Shown here in pieces: positions 1 to 9,145 of a DNA stretch of 64,000 bases. The number at the start of each line of letters is the position of its first letter. The first letter of the stretch is position 1. The notes beneath the pieces are model-generated. The model was not told the origin of the DNA and did no database searches. It saw only the letters and a list, made by a program, of their open reading frames with translations. The stretch is taken from the NCBI RefSeq assembly GCF_009800965.1, contig NZ_WUAF01000018.1, forward strand, positions 17,133 through 81,132, in the 5' to 3' direction. The translations under genes and the position numbers were made by a program. This DNA is from Cognatazoarcus halotolerans (GTDB taxonomy: Bacteria; Pseudomonadota; Gammaproteobacteria; Burkholderiales; Rhodocyclaceae).

Positions 1-1
1 C

Positions 2-664
2 GAGGCGCCGGGAATGACGCTGTTCATCGCGCTCAACCGGCTGCGCGAGACCGTCGCGCCCGACCTGTCCTTCGATTTCGTGTGCCGTGCCGGAGTCTGC
101 GGTTCGTGCGCGATGGTGATCAACGGCCGGCCGGGTCTTGCCTGCCGCACGCTCACCGCGGCGCTGCCCGAGCACATCAGCCTGCACCCTTTGCCGGGCT
201 TTGCGTTGATCGCCGACCTGTCGGTGGATACCGGGACCTGGATGCGCGAACTGGCCGAAAGCCTCGAAACCTGGGTGCACCTCGCTGCCGAGCCCGACAT
301 CGACCTGCTTGAAGCGCCGATGGAGCCAAAGCTCGCTGAAGAAATCTACGAACTCGACCGTTGTATCGAGTGTGGCTGCTGCATTGCCGCCTGCGGCACG
401 GCACAGATGCGCCCCGGCTTCGTCGGTGCGGTCGGCCTCAACAAGATTGCGCGTTTCCGTCTCGACCCGGCCGACAGTCGTGACGACGCGGATTACTTCG
501 AGCTGGTCGGCAACGACCAGGGCATTTTCGGTTGCATGAGCCTGATGGGCTGCGAGGACCTGTGCCCCAAGGAACTCCCGCTGCAGACCCAGTTGGCCTG
601 GCTGCGCCGTGGCATGGCGCGACAGGGCCTGCGCGGCATCTTCAAGAAAAAGGACAATGAATGA
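2..664 (+). CDS. Fumarate reductase / succinate dehydrogenase iron-sulfur subunit (5' partial)
   Basis: This is the electron-transfer subunit that links the flavin subunit to the membrane quinone site. The frame is open to the window edge, so the N-terminus is missing; the first ATG at 14 lies inside the plant-type ferredoxin domain. The [2Fe-2S] cysteines are visible in CRAGVCGSC followed by the Cys of GLAC. The C-terminal half has the CIECGCC cluster motif and a second set in CMSLMGCEDLCP, as in SdhB/FrdB proteins that carry [2Fe-2S], [4Fe-4S] and [3Fe-4S] clusters. The stop overlaps the start of rquA by four bases (ATGA), so the two are co-translated. That partner suggests a rhodoquinol-dependent fumarate reductase rather than the housekeeping succinate dehydrogenase. 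This is inference, because the catalytic subunit lies outside the window. Confidence 0.9.
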   Translation, partial: EAPGMTLFIALNRLRETVAPDLSFDFVCRAGVCGSCAMVINGRPGLACRTLTAALPEHISLHPLPGFALIADLSVDTGTWMRELAESLETWVHLAAEPDIDLLEAPMEPKLAEEIYELDRCIECGCCIAACGTAQMRPGFVGAVGLNKIARFRLDPADSRDDADYFELVGNDQGIFGCMSLMGCEDLCPKELPLQTQLAWLRRGMARQGLRGIFKKKDNE

Positions 665-1356
665 GCGAGTCATCCGAACGCGCGCTGCAAGGGCCCGCCC
701 GCCTGCCCGATTACCTCAGCAGCACCTACACCTGGGCCTACCTCAACCCCCGCACCATGCCCTGGCTGGATCGCGCGCCGGTGGTCTCGGCGATCCTGTG
801 GGGCAATGCCGGGCGGCTCATGCGCTGGGCGGTGAGCCGCTTCGAACCTGGCCAGAACGTACTCCAGGCCGCCTGCGTGTATGGCGATTTCTCGAACATG
901 CTGGCACGGCGAGTGGGTGGCGAAGGCCGTCTGGTGGTGGCTGACGTGGCGCCGATCCAGATCGCCAACGCGCGCCGCAAGCTCGCCGGCCTGCCCCAGG
1001 CCGAGCTGCGCGTGGCCGACCTGGTGGAGCCGATCCGGGAGCAGTTCGACGCGGTGTGCTGCTTCTTCCTGCTCCACGAGGTTCCCGAGAACGCTCGCCG
1101 GCGTATCGTCGCCAACCTGCTGTCGGCGGTAAAGCCGGGTGGCCGCGCGGTGTTCGTGGACTACCATCGACCGCGGCGCTGGCATCCGCTGGCGCCGGTC
1201 ATGGCGCAGGTATTCCGCTGGCTGGAGCCCTACGCGCCGTCGCTGCTCGATGTGCCGATCGAATCGCTGGCCGACGAGGCCAGTCACTTCGATTGGCGCA
1301 AGGAAACCCGCTTCGGCGGGCTTTACCAGCTCGTGGAGGCGAACCGGCGGAACTGA
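661..1356 (+). CDS. rquA: Rhodoquinone biosynthesis enzyme RquA (methyltransferase-like)
   Basis: RquA converts ubiquinone to rhodoquinone. It has a class I SAM-methyltransferase fold but is known to use SAM as an amino donor. The 231-residue protein shows the family hallmarks: an N-terminal LPDYL...YTWAYLNPR segment, ILWGN, and ACVYGDFS where ordinary methyltransferases have their glycine-rich SAM loop. VADVAPIQ, CCFFLLHEVPE and VFVDYHRP follow. The start overlaps the stop of the iron-sulfur subunit by four bases. Rhodoquinone has a lower potential than ubiquinone and lets fumarate act as an electron sink under low oxygen, so co-transcription with fumarate reductase fits. The alternative is an ordinary class I methyltransferase, but the combination of motifs argues strongly for RquA. 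Confidence 0.88.
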   Translation: MSESSERALQGPARLPDYLSSTYTWAYLNPRTMPWLDRAPVVSAILWGNAGRLMRWAVSRFEPGQNVLQAACVYGDFSNMLARRVGGEGRLVVADVAPIQIANARRKLAGLPQAELRVADLVEPIREQFDAVCCFFLLHEVPENARRRIVANLLSAVKPGGRAVFVDYHRPRRWHPLAPVMAQVFRWLEPYAPSLLDVPIESLADEASHFDWRKETRFGGLYQLVEANRRN

Positions 1357-1414
1357 ACCCCGCGCGAGCGGCGTGCAGGACAGCCTTGCCGTGCAGCAAA
1401 TTTGTAAGCAATCC

Positions 1415-1443
1415 TTGCTGTCCTGTCAGGATTCGCGCATAAG
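1415..1443 (+). promoter_or_regulatory. Possible sigma-70 promoter for opgGHD
   Basis: TTGCTG at 1415-1420 and CATAAG at 1438-1443 are separated by 17 bases, about 90 bases upstream of opgG. The -10 element matches the consensus at only four of six positions, so this is a weak prediction. Confidence 0.25.
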
Positions 1444-1532
1444 GCATGAGAATCCGGGTCGGGCCTGCGTGACGCCATGCAACATGACAAGCGCGCACCG
1501 GCAAACGCGCCCGCTCCGATCACTGCCATTCG

Positions 1533-3101
1533 ATGAAGCCAATGTCCCGAGCCATGAACCCGTTGGGCCTTTCCGCCCCGCGCCGCCTCGTGCTGGCGCT
1601 GCTTCTGCTTGCCTGTGCGCTGGCACCCGCGCCCGCCGCCGCGTTCGGTTTTCCGGACGTCGCCGCCAAGGCACGCAAGCTGGCCAGCGAGGACTACAAG
1701 GTCCCCGACAACAAGATTCCGGATACCCTGCGCGCGCTCTCGCCGGGGCGCTACCACGCGATCCGCCCGCGTCCCGGGCGCGCATTGTGGGCCGGTACCA
1801 ATGTCGGTTTCGAAGTCTCGCTGCTGCCGCGCGGCATGCGTTTCGACCAGCCGGTGAAGATCAACGAGGTCGACCTCGACGGCGTACGCCCGTTGCGCTT
1901 CGATCCCACGATGTTCGATTTCGGCAACCTCAAGCTCGACCAGAAGAAGCTCCGGCACCTCGGCTTCGCCGGTTTCCGGGTACACACCCCCCTCAATCGC
2001 AAGGATCGCATGGACGAAGTGCTGTCCTTCGTCGGCGCGAGCTACTTCCGCGCGCTCGGCAAGGGGCAGGGCTACGGGCTGTCGGCACGGGGACTCGCCA
2101 TCGACACCGCGCTGCGCTCGGGCGAGGAATTTCCGCGCTTCAGCGAATTCTGGATCGCCCGGCCGGTGGCCGGCAGCAAGGAACTCATCATCTACGCGCT
2201 GCTCGACTCGCGGCGCATGACCGGCGCCTACCGGTTCGTGCTGCGACCGGGCGCCGACACCGCCATGGAGGTGCGCGCACGCCTCTATCCGCGCGGCGAG
2301 GTGGCCAAGCTCGGCATCGCACCGCTGACCAGCATGTTCTTCTTCGGCGAGAACCAGCCGCCACCGGCCGGCGACTACCGGCCCGAGGTCCACGACTCGG
2401 ACGGCCTGTCGATACAGACCGGCAGCGGCGAATGGATCTGGCGCCCGCTGGTCAACCCGCGTCGCCTGCTGGTGACCGCCTTTGCCACCACCAATCCGCG
2501 CGGTTTCGGCCTGATGCAGCGCGATCGTGTGTTCGACAATTACCAGGACGCCGACGGCCGGCTGGAATCGCGCCCGAGCGCCTGGGTAACACCCGACGGC
2601 GACTGGGGTGCCGGCCGCGTGGAACTCGTGCAGATCCCCACGCCGGACGAATCCAATGACAACATCGTCGCCTACTGGGTACCCGACAACGGCATCCCTA
2701 AGGGCAAGTACCTCGAACTGGCCTACGATCTCGACTGGCAGATGAGCGCCGAGACGCGCCCGCCGCTCGCCTGGGTGATGCAGACCCGCCGCGGCCGTGC
2801 GCCCGACGAGGGCAGCGAGGGAGAAATCTGGCTGCGGGTGGATTTCACCGGGCCTGCGCTGTCCAGCCTGCCGCCCGAGGCGCCGGTAAAGGCCGATTTC
2901 TCGATGGATGGCAACGGCGAACTGATCGACATGACGGTACGACGCAATGATGCGGTCGGCGGTCAGCGCATGATCATCCGCATGCGCCGTCACGACGAGA
3001 CCAAGCCGATCGAGATGCGTGCCCAGCTGCGCGGCGTGGACAAGGACGGCAAGCCGACCCTGCTGTCCGAAACCTGGAGTTACATCTTGCCGGGTGAGTG
3101 A
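1533..3101 (+). CDS. opgG: Glucan biosynthesis protein G (OpgG/MdoG), periplasmic
   Basis: OpgG is the periplasmic protein needed to make or branch osmoregulated periplasmic glucans after OpgH polymerises the backbone. The 522-residue product has a Sec signal peptide (hydrophobic LVLALLLLACALAPAPAAA, then the mature start near residue 37). The MdoG fold follows, with family landmarks FVGASYFRALG, YGLSARGLAIDT, EEFPRFSEFW, SDGLSI and NPRGFGLMQRDR. The length is normal. In-frame ATGs at 1542 and 1554 are alternative starts, and no clear ribosome binding site decides between them. The stop overlaps the GTG start of opgH by four bases, which shows translational coupling. Confidence 0.95.
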   Translation: MKPMSRAMNPLGLSAPRRLVLALLLLACALAPAPAAAFGFPDVAAKARKLASEDYKVPDNKIPDTLRALSPGRYHAIRPRPGRALWAGTNVGFEVSLLPRGMRFDQPVKINEVDLDGVRPLRFDPTMFDFGNLKLDQKKLRHLGFAGFRVHTPLNRKDRMDEVLSFVGASYFRALGKGQGYGLSARGLAIDTALRSGEEFPRFSEFWIARPVAGSKELIIYALLDSRRMTGAYRFVLRPGADTAMEVRARLYPRGEVAKLGIAPLTSMFFFGENQPPPAGDYRPEVHDSDGLSIQTGSGEWIWRPLVNPRRLLVTAFATTNPRGFGLMQRDRVFDNYQDADGRLESRPSAWVTPDGDWGAGRVELVQIPTPDESNDNIVAYWVPDNGIPKGKYLELAYDLDWQMSAETRPPLAWVMQTRRGRAPDEGSEGEIWLRVDFTGPALSSLPPEAPVKADFSMDGNGELIDMTVRRNDAVGGQRMIIRMRRHDETKPIEMRAQLRGVDKDGKPTLLSETWSYILPGE

Positions 3102-5596
3102 GTGCCTGCGACCATCGCGTCGGGCCCACAATCGAGCCCGAGTGTTTTGCAGCCAGCGAGCCCCGGTACCATTTCATGACTTCTGAATGCACGACCCGAC
3201 CCGATGCCGCCGACCCGGTGCCGTCCCCTGATCCGCAGGCGGGGCGGCTTGCCGCGCTGTACCGGCAACTGCCGCCCGGGCGCAGCCCTCATTTCGAACG
3301 GGACACCTCCGGCAAGCCGATCCTGTACACCGCGCCGGCCCTCAATCGCAGCTCGATGGCGCCGCGCGAATGGCTCGACGACGACGCAGCCACCCCCAGC
3401 GCGGCAGAGGCCTGCGCCGCCGCCCGGCCACCGAAGGTAAAGGGACGTGACAGGCTGGCGCGTCTCGCGTCGCTGCGCCGTTTCATCCTCGTCGCACTGA
3501 TGCTCGGCCAAACCTACGTGGCGACCAGCTTCATGACCGCGGTGCTGCCATACCACGGCCAGAAACCGCTCGAAATGGCAGTGCTGGTGCTCTTCGCAGT
3601 GCTGTTCTGCTGGGTTTCGGCCGGCTTCTGGACGGCCCTGTGGGGCTTCATGGTGCTCATCATGGGCGGCGACCGGCACGCCATCTCGCGCACCGCCGCG
3701 CCGGATGCACCGATTGGGGCGAGCGCCCGCACCGCGATCATCATGCCGATCTGCAACGAGGACGTGGACCGCGTGTTTGCCGGGCTGCGCGCCAGCTATG
3801 CCTCGCTTGCGCGCAGCGGCGACCTCGAGCATTTCGACTTCTTCGTACTCTCCGACAGCGGCGATCCCGACGCCCGCGCCGCCGAGATGGAGGCGTGGCA
3901 CCGCATGTGCCGCGAGCTCGACTGCTTCGACCGCGTCTTCTACCGCTGGCGCCAGCACCGCATCAAGCGCAAGAGCGGCAACGTCGCCGACTTCTGCCGC
4001 CGCTGGGGCAAGAACTACCGCTACATGATCGGCTTCGACGCCGACAGCGTGATGACCGGCGATTGCATGGGGCGACTGGTGCGCCTGATGGAAGCCAACC
4101 CCGACGCCGGCATCATCCAGACCGGCCCGCGGGCGGCCGGCCGCGACACCTTCTACGCGCGCATGCAGCAGTTCGCCACGCGGGTGTACGGGCCGCTGTT
4201 CACCGCCGGCCTGCACTACTGGCAGCTCGGCGAATCGCACTACTGGGGTCACAACGCGATCATCCGCGTCGAACCCTTCATGCGCCACTGCGCGCTCGCC
4301 CGCCTGCCCGGCAAGGGCTCGCTGTCCGGCGAGATCCTCTCCCACGACTTCGTCGAAGCCGCGCTGATGCGCCGCGCCGGCTGGGGCGTGTGGCTCGCCT
4401 ACGATCTGCCCGGCAGCTACGAGGAGATGCCCCCCAACCTCGACGACGAACTCAAGCGTGACCGCCGCTGGTGCCAGGGCAACCTCATGAACTTCCGGCT
4501 GTTTCTCTCGCGCGGCCTGCATCCGGCCCACCGCGCAGTGTTCATGACCGGGGTGATGGCCTATCTTTCGGCGCCGCTGTGGTTCCTCTCGCTGATCCTG
4601 TCCACCATCCTGCTGGCCATCCACACGCTCTCCGAGCCGCAGTACTTCGTCGAGCCCAACCAGCTCTTCCCGCTGTGGCCGGAGTGGCATCCCGAATGGG
4701 CGCTGGGCCTGTTCGGCGCCACCGCCACGCTGCTCTTCCTGCCCAAGGTGCTGGCGGTGATCCTGCTGCTGGTGAAGGGGTCGCGCGGCTTCGGCGGCGG
4801 CCTGCGGCTCATCCTCGGCGCGCTGCTCGAGACGCTGCTGTCGGCGCTCTTGGCCCCGGTGCGCATGCTCTTCCACACCCAGTTCGTGCTCGGCGCGCTG
4901 CTCGGCATCGGCATCACCTGGCGCTCGCCGCAGCGCGCCGACAGCGAAACCGGCTGGCTCGACGCCCTGCGCCGCCACGGCCTCCACTCCCTGCTCGGCA
5001 TCGGCTGGGCCGGCTTCGTGTACTGGCTCAACCCGTCCTTCCTGTGGTGGTTGCTGCCGGTGGCCGGTGCGCTGGCCCTGTCGATTCCGGTGTCGGTATT
5101 CACCAGCCGCGTGTCGATCGGTCGCGGCCTGCGCGAGAACGGCATCCTGCTGATCCCCGAGGAATCGCAGACGCCACGCGTGCTGCGCACCCTGCGCGAG
5201 GAGATCGAGGCGGCGCCCGGCGCGCCCGGCTTCCGCGAGGCGGTGGTCGATCCGGACATGAACGCGGTGATCCGCGCAGTGGTCAACCGCCGCACCCGCT
5301 TCACCGCGGCCACGCGCGCGGCGCGGCGCGCGCTGGTCGAAGAAGCAGCGCTGCGCGGTCCCGAGGCACTCGACCGCGCGCAGAAGATGACCCTGCTGTC
5401 CGACGCCGATTCCCTTTACCAACTCCATCAGCGGGTGTGGACCTCGCCGGAAAGCCACGACGACTGGTACGGCCCCGCAGCCAGGCAGACCGATGCACAG
5501 ACGACAATTCCTGAAGTACTCGGCGGCCCTCGCGGCAGCCTCCTCGCCGCTCTGCGCGCCGCTCGCGGCAGCAGCCACGCTCAAGCCGCTCGGTGA
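3098..5596 (+). CDS. opgH: Glucans biosynthesis glucosyltransferase OpgH (MdoH)
   Basis: This inner-membrane family 2 glycosyltransferase polymerises the beta-1,2-glucan backbone from UDP-glucose and moves it to the periplasm. It is 832 residues from a GTG start in a GTGA overlap with opgG; an in-frame ATG at 3176 is an alternative. Two transmembrane helices lie near residues 126-190. A cytoplasmic catalytic domain follows, with IIMPICNEDVDRVFAGLRA, KRKSGNVADFCRRWG, DADSVMTGDC, SHYWGHNAIIR and the RDRRWCQGN acceptor/product motif near residue 454. Several more helices complete the C-terminal half. Nearly every block of the enterobacterial enzyme is recognisable. The 3' end overlaps opgD by 104 bases. 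Confidence 0.96.
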   Translation: MSACDHRVGPTIEPECFAASEPRYHFMTSECTTRPDAADPVPSPDPQAGRLAALYRQLPPGRSPHFERDTSGKPILYTAPALNRSSMAPREWLDDDAATPSAAEACAAARPPKVKGRDRLARLASLRRFILVALMLGQTYVATSFMTAVLPYHGQKPLEMAVLVLFAVLFCWVSAGFWTALWGFMVLIMGGDRHAISRTAAPDAPIGASARTAIIMPICNEDVDRVFAGLRASYASLARSGDLEHFDFFVLSDSGDPDARAAEMEAWHRMCRELDCFDRVFYRWRQHRIKRKSGNVADFCRRWGKNYRYMIGFDADSVMTGDCMGRLVRLMEANPDAGIIQTGPRAAGRDTFYARMQQFATRVYGPLFTAGLHYWQLGESHYWGHNAIIRVEPFMRHCALARLPGKGSLSGEILSHDFVEAALMRRAGWGVWLAYDLPGSYEEMPPNLDDELKRDRRWCQGNLMNFRLFLSRGLHPAHRAVFMTGVMAYLSAPLWFLSLILSTILLAIHTLSEPQYFVEPNQLFPLWPEWHPEWALGLFGATATLLFLPKVLAVILLLVKGSRGFGGGLRLILGALLETLLSALLAPVRMLFHTQFVLGALLGIGITWRSPQRADSETGWLDALRRHGLHSLLGIGWAGFVYWLNPSFLWWLLPVAGALALSIPVSVFTSRVSIGRGLRENGILLIPEESQTPRVLRTLREEIEAAPGAPGFREAVVDPDMNAVIRAVVNRRTRFTAATRAARRALVEEAALRGPEALDRAQKMTLLSDADSLYQLHQRVWTSPESHDDWYGPAARQTDAQTTIPEVLGGPRGSLLAALRAARGSSHAQAAR

Positions 5597-7058
5597 GCGC
5601 AAGCCCTTCGACTACGCCTGGCTCAAGGGTCGGGCGCGCACGCTTGCGGCGGCCGACTACGTGGCGACCCCGAAGATCACCGAGCCGTCGCTGAAGGCAC
5701 TGAATTTCGACACCTTCAACGCCATCCACTTCAAGCCGGACCACGGCCTGTGGGCGGGCGAATCGCGGCTGTTCCAGGTGCGTTTCTTCCACCCCGGCTA
5801 CCTCTTCGAGCGCCCGGTGCAGATGTACGAGGTGGTCGATGGCCTGGCCCAGCAGCTCGCTTACGACCCCGCCATGTTCGACTACGGCAAGAGCGGCGTG
5901 GACGGTCGCAAGCTGCCCGGCGACCTCGGCTTTGCCGGCTTCAAGCTGATCTTCCACACCGACCTGCAGCGCGATCTCGCCGCCTTCCTCGGCGCCAGCT
6001 ACTTCCGCGCGGTGGGGGCCGAAATGCAGTTCGGCCTTTCGGCGCGGGCGCTGGCGGTGGATACCGGCCTGCCGCGAGCGGAAGAGTTTCCGCAGTTCAC
6101 CCACTTCTGGTTCGAGCGCCCGGCGAAGGATTCCGGCCAACTCACCGTCTACGCGCTGATGGACTCGCCCAGCGTGGCCGGCGCCTATCGTTTCGTGATC
6201 GCCCCCGGCGCGGTGCAGGTCATGGACGTGGACGCTGCGCTCTACCCCCGCAAGGCCATCGAGCGGCTGGGTGTGGCGCCGCTCACCAGCATGTACCAGT
6301 ACGGCGAGAACGACCACCGCAAGGCCTATGACTGGCGTCCCGAGATCCACGATTCCGATGGTCTCGCGATGCTCACAGGTAATGGCGAATGGATCTGGCG
6401 CCCGCTGCTCAACCCCGAGCACCTGCGCTTCAACTCCTACGCCGACCAGAGCCCGCGCGGCTTCGGCCTGATGCAGCGCGACCGCAACTTCGACCATTAC
6501 CAGGACGACGGCGTGTTCTACGAGCGCCGCCCGAGCCTGTGGGTCGAGCCGCGTGGAGACTGGGGCAAGGGCGCGGTGCAGCTCATGGAACTGCCCACCG
6601 AGGACGAGACCTTCGACAACATCGTCGCCTTCTGGAACCCTGCCGAGCCCGCCCGGCCCGGCGAGGAACGGCTCTTCAGCTACCGTCTGCACTGGGGCGC
6701 GCACGCCCCGGTCGAACCCGCCGCGGCGCGGGTGATCGCCACGCGCACCGGCCTCGGCGGCGTGGTCGGCCAGCCGCGCAAGTATTTCTCGTGGCGCTTC
6801 GCCATCGACTTCGCCGGCGGCGACCTGCCAATGCTCGGCCACGAGGTCAAGGTCGAACCGGTGATCACGACGTCCGGCGGCGAGATCGAGCTCGCCTCGG
6901 CCCGCCCACTGCACGAGGTGAACGGCTACCGGGTGATGTTCGACCTCAAGCCCGTGACCGGCAGCCGCGAGCCGATCAACCTGCGGGTGTTCCTTCGCGC
7001 GGATGGCCGGGCGCTGTCGGAGACCTGGCTCTATCAGTGGAGCCCGCCCGGGCAGTAA
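5493..7058 (+). CDS. opgD: Glucan biosynthesis protein D (OpgD/MdoD), Tat-exported
   Basis: OpgD is an OpgG paralogue that acts in the periplasm on the glucan backbone. The 521-residue protein opens with a twin-arginine signal (HRRQFLKYSAALAAA), the known export route for OpgD and different from the Sec signal of OpgG here. The shared fold is clear from FLGASYFRAVG, FGLSARALAVDT, EEFPQFTHFWFE, HDSDGLAM, PRGFGLMQRDR and a closing SETWLYQWSPP. The Tat motif fixes the start at 5493, so the first 104 bases overlap the end of opgH in another frame. Having both G and D in one operon with H is less common than the enterobacterial layout, where opgD is unlinked. Confidence 0.93.
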   Translation: MHRRQFLKYSAALAAASSPLCAPLAAAATLKPLGERKPFDYAWLKGRARTLAAADYVATPKITEPSLKALNFDTFNAIHFKPDHGLWAGESRLFQVRFFHPGYLFERPVQMYEVVDGLAQQLAYDPAMFDYGKSGVDGRKLPGDLGFAGFKLIFHTDLQRDLAAFLGASYFRAVGAEMQFGLSARALAVDTGLPRAEEFPQFTHFWFERPAKDSGQLTVYALMDSPSVAGAYRFVIAPGAVQVMDVDAALYPRKAIERLGVAPLTSMYQYGENDHRKAYDWRPEIHDSDGLAMLTGNGEWIWRPLLNPEHLRFNSYADQSPRGFGLMQRDRNFDHYQDDGVFYERRPSLWVEPRGDWGKGAVQLMELPTEDETFDNIVAFWNPAEPARPGEERLFSYRLHWGAHAPVEPAAARVIATRTGLGGVVGQPRKYFSWRFAIDFAGGDLPMLGHEVKVEPVITTSGGEIELASARPLHEVNGYRVMFDLKPVTGSREPINLRVFLRADGRALSETWLYQWSPPGQ

Positions 7059-7271
7059 GGAGGCTCAACGCAGGTGAACCGGCAGGGCGCGACCAACCCG
7101 CTGCGCGGTTTGACAGCACGGTCGCCGCCGACAAGTCGGGTCCCACGACCTGCGCCCCGAAATCCGTACCGCCCGGAAGTTCGCAACATCCTTATCAGCG
7201 GACCGGAAGGCGCCCGAGACAGCGACTTCCGGTGTGGGCAACCGCGGGCTCACCAGTCGCGGAACACGGAG

Positions 7272-7643
7272 CTACGCCTCCGAACAAAACCACAGCTTGT
7301 TCCCCTCGCTGTCCAGAAAGCTCCCCACAAGGAAGCTCCCGTCGTAGCACTCGACCGGATCGGGGATGGTGACTTCGCGGGCGCGCAGCCCGGCTTCGGT
7401 GGCACGCGCGTCGACGCATTCGAGGGTGATGCGTGGGTTGGGCTCGGCGGTGGGCTTTCCGTACCAGTCATCCTTGAGCATGAGGACAATATCGCCGAGC
7501 AGGTAGCCGACCTGCAGGCCCGCCTCAAAGGCAGGCTCGAGGCCGAGGACGCTCCCGTAGAAGTGCCTCGCACGCGCGACATCGCTGGCGGCAAGGGCGA
7601 TGACCTTGACGCGTTTCAATCCAAGTGGGGCAGTAGGGGTCAT
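7272..7643 (-). CDS. VOC (glyoxalase/bleomycin resistance) family protein
   Basis: A 123-residue single-domain vicinal-oxygen-chelate protein. ASDVARARHFYGSVLGLEP near the N-terminus and DSEGNKLWFC near the end are the paired beta-alpha-beta signatures, with EGNKLWF providing the usual late metal/ligand glutamate. The ATG at 7643 is chosen because the family homology starts there; the upstream open frame is low-complexity read-through. The substrate cannot be inferred. The gene is convergent with opgD and faces away from yjdM. Confidence 0.8.
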   Translation of the reverse strand: MTPTAPLGLKRVKVIALAASDVARARHFYGSVLGLEPAFEAGLQVGYLLGDIVLMLKDDWYGKPTAEPNPRITLECVDARATEAGLRAREVTIPDPVECYDGSFLVGSFLDSEGNKLWFCSEA

Positions 7644-8007
7644 GATGGTTCGCCGCTGAAGCGAGAGCCACGCGAAGCCGGATGGATGCTCCGGCAAGCG
7701 GGCAGGCCCGCTGAGGTCAAAGCGCCGCCAGCCCGGATGGGCGGCGGACAGTCGGATGCGCAGGGCGCCGGTCCGATTTTTCACCCTAGCACGCGGGGTG
7801 CGAAAGGCCAGAGCGCGGATGGAGGTGATCCGCTCGTCCGGAATGAAGGGCTCTTCCACCCCGGGAACATCAGACGATGTGGCCGAATCCTGCCTCGAAT
7901 GTCCCTTCTCGCATCAGGGTGTACTACACTCCGGCCCGGTTTCGCCTGTCGCAGGCCTGCGCAGGCGGAAATTTCGAGTCTTGAATTCCCAGCCGGAGAA
8001 CTTTTCC
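7644..8007. other. Intergenic region between divergent VOC gene and yjdM
   Basis: This 364-base stretch contains no convincing gene on either strand. It must hold the divergent promoters of the two flanking genes, but no strong -35/-10 pair or hairpin was seen. Confidence 0.4.
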
Positions 8008-8346
8008 ATGAGCGGCCTTCCTGAATGTCCCCAGTGCAACTCCTCCTATACCTACGAGGACGGCGTCATGTACGTCTGCCCCGAGTGCGGCCATGAGTGG
8101 TCCGCTGCGGACGCTGCGGCAGCCGAGGACGAGAAGGTGGTGAAGGATTCGAACGGCAACGTGCTGCAGGACGGCGACACGGTCACGGTGATCAAGGATC
8201 TCAAGGTGAAAGGCTCGTCCCTGGTGGTCAAAGTGGGCACCAAGGTGAAAAACATCCGCCTGGTGGAAGGCGACCACGACATCGACTGCAAGATCGACGG
8301 CATCGGTGCGATGAAGCTCAAGTCGGAGTTCGTGAAGAAGGCCTGA
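8008..8346 (+). CDS. yjdM: YjdM/PhnA family zinc-ribbon protein
   Basis: A 112-residue protein of the family once called PhnA, whose link to alkylphosphonate use was historical; its biochemical role remains unclear. The N-terminus has a zinc ribbon formed by CPQC and CPECGHEW. The PhnA C-terminal domain follows, with [37 protein letters not shown] and [23 protein letters not shown], the last being nearly invariant in the family. The ATG at 8008 starts at the zinc ribbon. The stop is followed at once by the truncated Rhs frame, so the accessory segment begins here. Confidence 0.93.
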   Translation: MSGLPECPQCNSSYTYEDGVMYVCPECGHEWSAADAAAAEDEKVVKDSNGNVLQDGDTVTVIKDLKVKGSSLVVKVGTKVKNIRLVEGDHDIDCKIDGIGAMKLKSEFVKKA

Positions 8347-8374
8347 GTCGGCGGCTTGTGCTCCCCGGCTGGCG

Positions 8375-9127
8375 ATGGATGAGGCGGATCGTGTTGTCTG
8401 GCGCAATGGACCACTTACGGAGCCATTCGGCGCGGCACTTCCCGAAGAGGATCCGGATGGTGATGGGGAAAAGTTTATCTTGAATCTGCGTTTTCCCGGC
8501 CAGTATTACGACCGGGAGAGTGGGCTGTTTTATAACTGGAACCGGTACTACGATGCGGGGACGGGGCGGTATTTGCAGTCCGACCCCATCGGGCTACAAG
8601 GAGGGTGGAATACCTACGCATATGTCGGGGGGAGCCCGATCAGCTACGTCGATCCGACGGGAGAGGTTGGTCTTGTCGGTGCGGGGTACGGCGCGATTGC
8701 CGGCGGCATCGGCGGGTGCATCTCCGGTGGATGGAGGGGAGCGCTCTACGGCGCAGGTGCGGGCGCGCTGGTTGGTGCTGTGAATCCGTGGGCATCGCAT
8801 TGGGCCGGTGGGGCTGCCGGCGCAGCGGCAGCGAGCTTGCTGGGTCAAGGCGCAGGCAACTATGCGGCGGGGAAGAGCTTGAGCGACCCCTGCAATTACG
8901 ACTTCACTGCAGCGGCGGGGGCTGCCGCGGGAGGCGCGTTAGGCGGACCTCTCAATCATGCGATTGGCCGCTATGGTCCGCAGATTCGACTCTCTGAAAT
9001 CGGGAGGGCGGTCGGGAGTCAATCGGTGAGCCGATCGCCTGCGATGTCGCTGGGCGCCGCCGCCGAGGGCATCGCGGTTGGTGGCGGAGAACTTGCGGGG
9101 ACCGGTCGGTGCAGTTTCAGCCGATAG
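8375..9127 (+). CDS. RHS repeat-associated core domain protein, 5'-truncated tip
   Basis: Only the end of an Rhs polymorphic-toxin-type protein is present. The frame opens upstream of 8375 without a start, and the ATG at 8375 is internal to a recognisable Rhs segment. Residues 35-100 hold the conserved core: [45 protein letters not shown]. After DPTG comes a long Gly/Ala-rich hydrophobic stretch (residues 100-190) and a short variable tail of about 50 residues; no known toxin fold was recognised. The YD-repeat shell is missing, so this is either an orphan displaced tip or a remnant. A small membrane protein gene follows at 19 bases, the position where immunity genes sit. Confidence 0.8.
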   Translation: MDEADRVVWRNGPLTEPFGAALPEEDPDGDGEKFILNLRFPGQYYDRESGLFYNWNRYYDAGTGRYLQSDPIGLQGGWNTYAYVGGSPISYVDPTGEVGLVGAGYGAIAGGIGGCISGGWRGALYGAGAGALVGAVNPWASHWAGGAAGAAAASLLGQGAGNYAAGKSLSDPCNYDFTAAAGAAAGGALGGPLNHAIGRYGPQIRLSEIGRAVGSQSVSRSPAMSLGAAAEGIAVGGGELAGTGRCSFSR

Positions 9128-9145
9128 GTAGCGGAGGACCTGCAC

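Noticed and set aside
1323..3131. 602-codon open frame on the minus strand opposite opgG
   Set aside because: It is a GC-rich antisense shadow of opgG with composition typical of a wrong frame and no recognisable domain.
3080..5602. 840-codon minus-strand frame opposite opgH
   Set aside because: It mirrors opgH exactly in extent; OpgH motifs are complete on the plus strand.
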